Assembly: GCF_010725885.1 (NCBI RefSeq)
Contig: NZ_AP022600.1
Span: 2,170,001-2,234,000, forward strand
Reading direction: 5' to 3'
Length of the DNA stretch: 64,000 bases
From: Mycolicibacterium tokaiense
GTDB lineage: Bacteria > Actinomycetota > Actinomycetes > Mycobacteriales > Mycobacteriaceae
Part shown: piece after piece, positions 59,330 to 64,000 of the stretch
How the letters are laid out: the number at the start of each line of letters is the position of its first letter
Numbering within the stretch: the first letter of the stretch is position 1
Translations under genes and position numbers: made by a program
The notes under the pieces: generated by a model
The model's input: the letters and a program-made list of their open reading frames with translations, nothing else
What the model was told of the DNA's origin: nothing
Databases searched by the model: none

Positions 59330-60159
59330 ACGGTGCTGACGTGCAGGTGATGGGTGTCGTCAACGTCACCGAGGATTCGTTCTCCGACGGCGGGCGCTAC
59401 CTCGTGCCGGACGCCGCGGTTGCACACGGGCTGCGTCTGTCGGCTGACGGCGCGGCGATCATCGACGTCGGCGGTGAGTCCACCCGCCCCGGAGCTGTCC
59501 GGATGGAGTCCTCGGTGGAGCAGGCCCGGGTCTTGCCCGTCGTCAAAGAGCTTGCCGCCCAAGGACTGACGGTCAGCATCGACACCATGCACGCCGAGGT
59601 TGCCGCCGCGGCGCTGGAACACGGCGCCGGCATCGTCAACGACGTCTCCGGGGGCCGGGCCGACCCGGCGATGGCCGGCGTGGTGGCCTCGGCGGGCGTG
59701 CCCTGGATCCTGATGCACTGGCGCTCGGTGTCGGTGGACGAGCCGCACACGGTGCCCCGCTACGGCGACGTGGTCACCGAGGTGCGCGACGAGCTGCTGC
59801 GTGCGGTCGACGGCGCGGTGGCCGCCGGCGTGGACCCCGCAAAGGTGATCATCGACCCGGGGCTGGGTTTCGCCAAGACGGCCCAGCACAATTGGCAGCT
59901 GCTGCGGGCCCTGCCGGCATTCGTCGACACCGGGTTGCCGGTGCTGATCGGTGCATCGCGCAAGAGGTTTCTGGGTGCGCTGCTGGCCGGCCCCGACGGG
60001 GTACGGCCGCCCGACGGCCGGGAGACCGCCACCGCGGTGCTCTCCGCCCTGGCCGCGATCCACGGCGCGTGGGGGGTCCGGGTGCACGACGTGCGGGCCT
60101 CGGCGGACGCGCTGGCTGTGGTGGCCGCCTGGAATTCCGGAGGTGAAGAGCATGGCTGA
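59326..60159 (+). CDS. folP: Dihydropteroate synthase
   Basis: 277 residues, TIM barrel joining p-aminobenzoate to the pterin diphosphate; the sulfonamide target. [53 protein letters not shown] and [12 protein letters not shown] are all present. GTG at 59326 in a GTGA overlap with folE. Overlaps folB by 8 bases. Confidence 0.97.
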   Translation: MNGADVQVMGVVNVTEDSFSDGGRYLVPDAAVAHGLRLSADGAAIIDVGGESTRPGAVRMESSVEQARVLPVVKELAAQGLTVSIDTMHAEVAAAALEHGAGIVNDVSGGRADPAMAGVVASAGVPWILMHWRSVSVDEPHTVPRYGDVVTEVRDELLRAVDGAVAAGVDPAKVIIDPGLGFAKTAQHNWQLLRALPAFVDTGLPVLIGASRKRFLGALLAGPDGVRPPDGRETATAVLSALAAIHGAWGVRVHDVRASADALAVVAAWNSGGEEHG

Positions 60160-60532
60160 TCGAATCGAGTTACGCGGGTTGACCGTTCGCGGACGTCACG
60201 GTGTCTTCGAGCACGAGCGCCGCGACGGCCAGGACTTCATCGTCGACATCACGGTGTGGATCGACCTGGCAGCCGCGGCCGCCTCGGACCAGCTCAGCGA
60301 CACCGTCGACTACGGGGTGCTCGCGGCGCGCGCCGCCGACATCGTGGGTGGCGAGCCGCGAAACCTGATCGAGACCGTCTCCGCCGAGATCGCCGAGGAC
60401 GTCATGACCGACGAGCGCGTGCACGCCGTCGAGGTGGTGGTGCACAAACCCAAGGCGCCCATTCCGCTGGACTTCGCCGACGTAGCTGTGGTGGCGCGAC
60501 GGTCGCGGCGGGGAAGCCGGGGAGCGTCATGA
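60152..60532 (+). CDS. folB: Dihydroneopterin aldolase
   Basis: 126 residues. Cleaves dihydroneopterin to hydroxymethyl-dihydropterin. [28 protein letters not shown] (catalytic region with Glu), [11 protein letters not shown] and [14 protein letters not shown] match the family, and [13 protein letters not shown] carries the conserved Lys. The C-terminal [11 protein letters not shown] is a basic tail. Confidence 0.96.
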   Translation: MADRIELRGLTVRGRHGVFEHERRDGQDFIVDITVWIDLAAAAASDQLSDTVDYGVLAARAADIVGGEPRNLIETVSAEIAEDVMTDERVHAVEVVVHKPKAPIPLDFADVAVVARRSRRGSRGAS

Positions 60533-61050
60533 GCACAGTGGTGTTGTCCGTCGGATCCAACCTCGGTGACCGGCTGGCCCGGCTGCAGAGCGTCGTCGAC
60601 GCACTCGGGACGCGGGTGAGCGCCGTCTCGCCGGTCTACGAAACCGACCCGTGGGGCGGGGTGGAGCAGGGCCCGTTCCTCAACGCCGTCGTGATCGCCG
60701 AGGATCCGGACCTCGACGGACGCGGGTGGCTCGATTGTGCGCAGGCCCTGGAGCGGGCGGCCGAACGGCTGCGCGGACAGAAGTGGGGGCCGCGCACCCT
60801 CGATGTCGATCTGGTGACCTGCAGGGATGAGAGCGGCGACGTGATCTCCCGGGAGGACGGCCTGACCCTGCCGCACCCGCTGGCCCATCTGCGCGCCTTT
60901 GTGCTGATTCCCTGGCTGGCCGTCGACCCGGACGCCACGTTGACCGTCACCGATGCCGTGGTGCCGGTGTCGCGGCTGCTCGCCGACCTGCCGGCCGGGG
61001 ACCGGGCCGGCGTCCGGGTGACCCCACTGGTGCTCGGTGTCGCCGCCTGA
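60529..61050 (+). CDS. folK: HPPK, 6-hydroxymethyl-7,8-dihydropterin pyrophosphokinase
   Basis: 173 residues. Uses ATP to activate the pterin for Fol[38 protein letters not shown] and the signature [15 protein letters not shown] in an ATGA overlap with folB; its TGA shares one base with the next ATG. Confidence 0.96.
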   Translation: MSTVVLSVGSNLGDRLARLQSVVDALGTRVSAVSPVYETDPWGGVEQGPFLNAVVIAEDPDLDGRGWLDCAQALERAAERLRGQKWGPRTLDVDLVTCRDESGDVISREDGLTLPHPLAHLRAFVLIPWLAVDPDATLTVTDAVVPVSRLLADLPAGDRAGVRVTPLVLGVAA

Positions 61051-61526
61051 TGGGACCCACTCGCAAGCGTGACCTCGCCGGCGGTGTGGTGGCCGCTGCT
61101 GTGCTCGGCTACCTGCTGGTGCTCATGAGCTATCGGTACTTCCCTCCGCTGACGGTGTGGACAGGACTGTCGTTGGCGGCGGTGGGCGTCGCCGAGGCGG
61201 TCTGGGGCTGGCACATCCGGGCCAAGATCGGTGCCGGTGAAATCGGTGTCGGTGGCGGGCGGGTGCACCCTCTGGCGGTGGCGCGCAGCGTGGTGATCGC
61301 CAAGGCCTCGGCGTGGATGGGTGCGGTGGTTCTCGGCTGGTGGATCGCGGTACTGGCGTATCTGATCCCGCGGCGCACCACCATCAGGGTGGCCGGTGAG
61401 GACACCGCAGGCGCGGTGGTGGCCGCGCTGTGCGCCCTGGTGCTCGTCGTCGCGGCGCTGTGGTTGCAGCACTGCTGCAAGTCGCCGCCCGATCTCACCG
61501 ACGCCGAGGAAGGCGTCACGGACTGA
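61050..61526 (+). CDS. DUF3180 membrane protein (Rv3605c-like)
   Basis: 158 residues with four membrane helices (near 10-27, 34-52, 89-107, 122-142) and a short acidic C-terminal tail. TGATG overlap with folK. It always follows folK in mycobacteria, but its function is unknown. Confidence 0.92.
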   Translation: MGPTRKRDLAGGVVAAAVLGYLLVLMSYRYFPPLTVWTGLSLAAVGVAEAVWGWHIRAKIGAGEIGVGGGRVHPLAVARSVVIAKASAWMGAVVLGWWIAVLAYLIPRRTTIRVAGEDTAGAVVAALCALVLVVAALWLQHCCKSPPDLTDAEEGVTD

Positions 61527-61648
61527 GGTCCCTGCTTCACCGGCGTGCCGATCTGTGACGTAATCGAATGTTTCGCTGAGATCACCGCGGGCAACACCGG
61601 TGCTGATTGACGAGGCCGTCACCATCTGGGCCGACTACGCAGAAAGCG

Positions 61649-63142
61649 GTGGATGTGGCGGTACAGCCGGTGCCGGGCGAACGGGTCGAGTCGTTGCTGC
61701 GGGCGCTGTCGAGAGGTCTCGCCCCGCGGTTCACCATCCCGATGGGCGCACTCGGTGTGCTCATCAAACTGTCCGCGGACGTGGTGATGGCCTCCATCGC
61801 GTCGCTGGCCGGCATGGTGTGGGCGCAGCGCAGCGGCCTGCCCATACCCCCGGTCTGGATGATGTCCTGCTACGCCCCGCTGCTCATCGCGCTGTTCGCG
61901 GCCCGCTCGGCCTACCGGCGCAAGTTGCACAACACGCTGCTCGAAGAGTTCATGTCGGTGCAGACGACGGCCGCGCTGGCGGCCATGATGCTGCTGGCCG
62001 GGATGGTGGTCACCGACGTGCGCGGCGACCTCGGCGACACCGTGGCCAAGGTGTGGCTCGCCACCGCCGCCCTGCTGCCCATCGGCCGGCTCTCGGCGGT
62101 GACCGCCAAGCGCGACCTCAGACGCAGGCATCGGCTGCAATCGCGCACCCTGATCGTGGGCAATGGTGTGGTCGCCACGCACCTGGCCCAGCGCTTCACC
62201 GACAACCCGCAGTACGGCATCCTGCCCGTCGGCCTCATCGACGCCGATCCGGAGTCGGCGGGTATGCCGCGTTCGGTGTGCACGCTGCCGCCGGTCGGGA
62301 CTCCGGAGACGATGGCCGCGGCGATCCGCGACACCGGGGCCGAAGCGGTGGTGGTCGCGTTCTCGCAGACCCGCGACGAAGATCTGGTCCCGGCCATCCG
62401 GGCGGCGCGGCTGGCCGGCCTGACGGTCTGGGTGGTCCCGCGGATGTTCGACGCCGTCAACAAGCGCTCCCGGGTCGACTACGTGGGCGGCATGCCGGTC
62501 CTGGACCTGTCCAGCACCAACCCCCGCAGCTGGCAGTTCACCGTCAAACACGTCGCCGGTCGGATGCTGGCCGCGGTCATCCTGCTGGTGATCGCGCCGC
62601 TCTTCGCGGCGTTGGCGGTCGCGGTCGGGGTGTCATCGCCGGGACCGGTGTTCTACCGGCAGCCGAGGATCGGCCGGGACGGGATCGTGTTCGACTGCCT
62701 GAAGTTCCGCTCGATGAGCTCGCCCGTGGCCGATCACAACTTCGTGCCCCGGCAGGGGGCCGCACCCGGCGGTGTCGAAGGCGCCGACCGGCGCACCGCA
62801 GTCGGCCGGTTCCTGCGCAGCAGCTCGCTCGACGAGCTCCCGCAGCTGATCAATGTGATCAGGGGGGACATGAGCCTGGTCGGCCCGCGTCCCGAGCGCC
62901 CGGAATACGTGGAGCTGTTCAACAACCAGATCCGGCGGTACGGAGAACGTCATCGCGTCAAGGCGGGGATGACCGGATGGGCGCAGGTGCACGGCCTGCG
63001 TGGCCAGACATCCATCGACGACCGGGCCGAGTGGGACAACTACTACATCGAAAACTGGTCGCTGGCACTGGATCTGCAGATCCTGCTGATGACGGTGCCC
63101 GCGGTGCTGCGCAGTCGGGAGCAGGTCTCGCCACCGGCCTGA
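61649..63142 (+). CDS. Polyprenyl-phosphate sugar-1-phosphate transferase (WbaP/ExoY type)
   Basis: About 497 residues. Four or five N-terminal membrane helices, a CoA-binding-like domain (RTLIVGNGVVATHLAQRF), another helix, then the bacterial sugar transferase domain: GPVFYRQPRIGRDGIVFDCLKFRSM, SSLDELPQLINVIRGDMSLVGPRPERPEYV, GMTGWAQVHGLRGQTS. It attaches the first sugar-phosphate to a polyprenyl-phosphate carrier at the membrane to begin a surface polysaccharide. Start uncertain (GTG 61649, GTG 61655 or TTG 61607). It has its own 120-base upstream gap and interrupts the usual order between the DUF3180 gene and the next gene. Confidence 0.9.
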   Translation: MDVAVQPVPGERVESLLRALSRGLAPRFTIPMGALGVLIKLSADVVMASIASLAGMVWAQRSGLPIPPVWMMSCYAPLLIALFAARSAYRRKLHNTLLEEFMSVQTTAALAAMMLLAGMVVTDVRGDLGDTVAKVWLATAALLPIGRLSAVTAKRDLRRRHRLQSRTLIVGNGVVATHLAQRFTDNPQYGILPVGLIDADPESAGMPRSVCTLPPVGTPETMAAAIRDTGAEAVVVAFSQTRDEDLVPAIRAARLAGLTVWVVPRMFDAVNKRSRVDYVGGMPVLDLSSTNPRSWQFTVKHVAGRMLAAVILLVIAPLFAALAVAVGVSSPGPVFYRQPRIGRDGIVFDCLKFRSMSSPVADHNFVPRQGAAPGGVEGADRRTAVGRFLRSSSLDELPQLINVIRGDMSLVGPRPERPEYVELFNNQIRRYGERHRVKAGMTGWAQVHGLRGQTSIDDRAEWDNYYIENWSLALDLQILLMTVPAVLRSREQVSPPA

Positions 63143-63163
63143 CACGTCACTGATGACGACAAC

Positions 63164-63180
63164 CGCGGCGAATCGCCGCG
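63164..63180 (+). terminator. GC-rich hairpin after the sugar transferase
   Basis: CGCGGCGA / TCGCCGCG around a single base (so effectively a 7-bp stem with a 3-base loop), 22 bases after the stop. No T tract; possible terminator. Confidence 0.4.
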
Positions 63181-63223
63181 CGCGGCGACACGCTGGATGA
63201 CCTGGCACGGGTACAGTCGCCCC

Positions 63224-64000
63224 ATGACCGTTCTGTCCCGCGGCGCCCGGGCTCGGCGCGGCGGCCGCAGGCCGGGCTGGGCACTACTGACGGTGTTGCT
63301 GATCCTGGCCATCGGGGCCAGCTGCGCACTGGTGTTCACCGATCGTGTCGAGTTGTTGCGTCTGGCGGTTCTTCTCGCGCTGTGGGCCGCGGTGGTGGCG
63401 GCCTTCGTATCCGTGATCTACCGGCGCCAGAGTGACACCGATGCGGCCAAGGTCCGAGACCTCAAGCACGTCTACGACCTGCAGTTGGACCGGGAGATCT
63501 CGGCGCGGCGCGAATACGAGCTGAGCGTGGAGGCGCATCTGCGCCGCGAACTCTCTGCCGAGCTGCGCGCGCAGCAGGCCGATGAGGTGGCCGCGCTGCG
63601 TGCCGAATTAGCCGCTCTGAGAACGAATTTGGAGATCCTGTTCGACACCGACCTGGCGCACCGCCCGGCGCTGGAGACCGACCGCAGCTATCAACCGCCC
63701 AAGCCGGACCGGGTGGCCAGCAGCCGGATCTACCCCGAAACCCCTCCTGAACCCGCCGAGAGCCCGATCATCGACGTTCCCGAGGAGCCGCTGACGCAGC
63801 AGTCGCGCGGGCCCGAGGACGGCTACCGCGGTTCGCACCGGCGCTTGAGCGATGAGACCACGTGGATCCCGCCGGTGCGGCCCGGGCCGCCGCCGCAGGT
63901 CTCCGCACCACCCCCGCCGACTCCGAGGCCGGCCCCGCCGCAGGAACGTCAGCAGGAACGTCAGGCGCCCCGGCCCGTTCCGAGGCAGGCGCCGCCGACT
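63224..64000 (+). CDS. Membrane-anchored Pro-rich protein (Rv3604c-like), runs off the right edge
   Basis: 259 residues visible, no stop before the edge. Two N-terminal membrane helices (GWALLTVLLILAIGASCALVF and LRLAVLLALWAAVVAAFVSVIY), then a charged coiled-coil-like region (LQLDREISARREYELSVEAHLRRELSAELR) and a long Pro/Arg-rich segment. Family seen after the folate genes in mycobacteria (Rv3604c); function unknown. ATG at 63224. Confidence 0.88.
   Translation, partial: MTVLSRGARARRGGRRPGWALLTVLLILAIGASCALVFTDRVELLRLAVLLALWAAVVAAFVSVIYRRQSDTDAAKVRDLKHVYDLQLDREISARREYELSVEAHLRRELSAELRAQQADEVAALRAELAALRTNLEILFDTDLAHRPALETDRSYQPPKPDRVASSRIYPETPPEPAESPIIDVPEEPLTQQSRGPEDGYRGSHRRLSDETTWIPPVRPGPPPQVSAPPPPTPRPAPPQERQQERQAPRPVPRQAPPT

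Overview
The window is a high-GC actinobacterial chromosome segment and almost certainly comes from a Mycobacterium/Mycolicibacterium. The gene order helicase, cspA, conserved hypothetical, topA, membrane adenylate cyclase, DNA polymerase III delta prime and tRNA-Thr follows the block Rv3649 to Rv3644c of M. tuberculosis. ppa, dacB, metalloprotease, tilS and hpt follow Rv3628 to Rv3624c, and ftsH, folE, folP, folB, folK and a DUF3180 gene follow Rv3610c to Rv3605c. TopA, Ppa and FtsH are immediately recognisable as the mycobacterial forms. No CRISPR array, rRNA operon, prophage or plasmid gene was seen.

Layout. 1-9742 is core: a helicase that runs off the left edge, cspA with a terminator, topA, an IS481-family element lying exactly on the shared stop region of topA and the adenylate cyclase, holB, and tRNA-Thr(CGT). 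9716-30224 is an accessory block directly behind the tRNA. It has two modules. The left one (a Gfo/Idh oxidoreductase, an RraA-like protein, a DapA-like protein, a polytopic membrane protein and a LacI regulator) sits around a divergent promoter. The right one is a tightly overlapping 13-gene operon: hotdog-fold dehydratases, an SDR, three class III CoA-transferases, an enoyl-CoA hydratase and a complete Opp/Dpp-type ABC importer. It ends with a LysR regulator divergent from a D-malate/tartrate dehydrogenase. Together they look like uptake, CoA activation, hydration/dehydrogenation and C-C cleavage of an unidentified organic acid, probably feeding pyruvate or oxaloacetate. LacI-type operator sequences occur at both divergent promoter regions.

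30231-39402 (minus strand) is an operon whose first gene is a 1292-residue Pls-type single-module NRPS: adenylation domain, carrier domain, then membrane segments alternating with three left-handed beta-helix domains, as in epsilon-poly-L-lysine synthetase. Its specificity residues read close to a lysine code. An M1 metallopeptidase overlaps its stop codon, followed by a flippase-like protein, GalE and a membrane protein with a GT-C-like look. I regard this as the most interesting locus, because a lysine-polymer synthetase with an adjacent degrading peptidase is not something I know from mycobacteria. Facing it is a TerC-family gene with a probable Mn2+ (yybP-ykoY) riboswitch.

40747-46000 holds a DUF222/HNH protein, a coiled-coil membrane protein, allantoicase, OHCU decarboxylase and ppa. 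45800-51978 is dacB, metalloprotease, tilS, hpt and a molybdopterin oxidoreductase. 51979-56195 (minus) carries a SIMPL-domain lipoprotein, a small protein, and a coupled ephA, LLM flavin oxidoreductase and alcohol dehydrogenase operon. 56328-64000 is ftsH plus the folate operon, then a sugar transferase and a membrane protein cut by the right edge. No gene-free stretch exceeds 300 bases.
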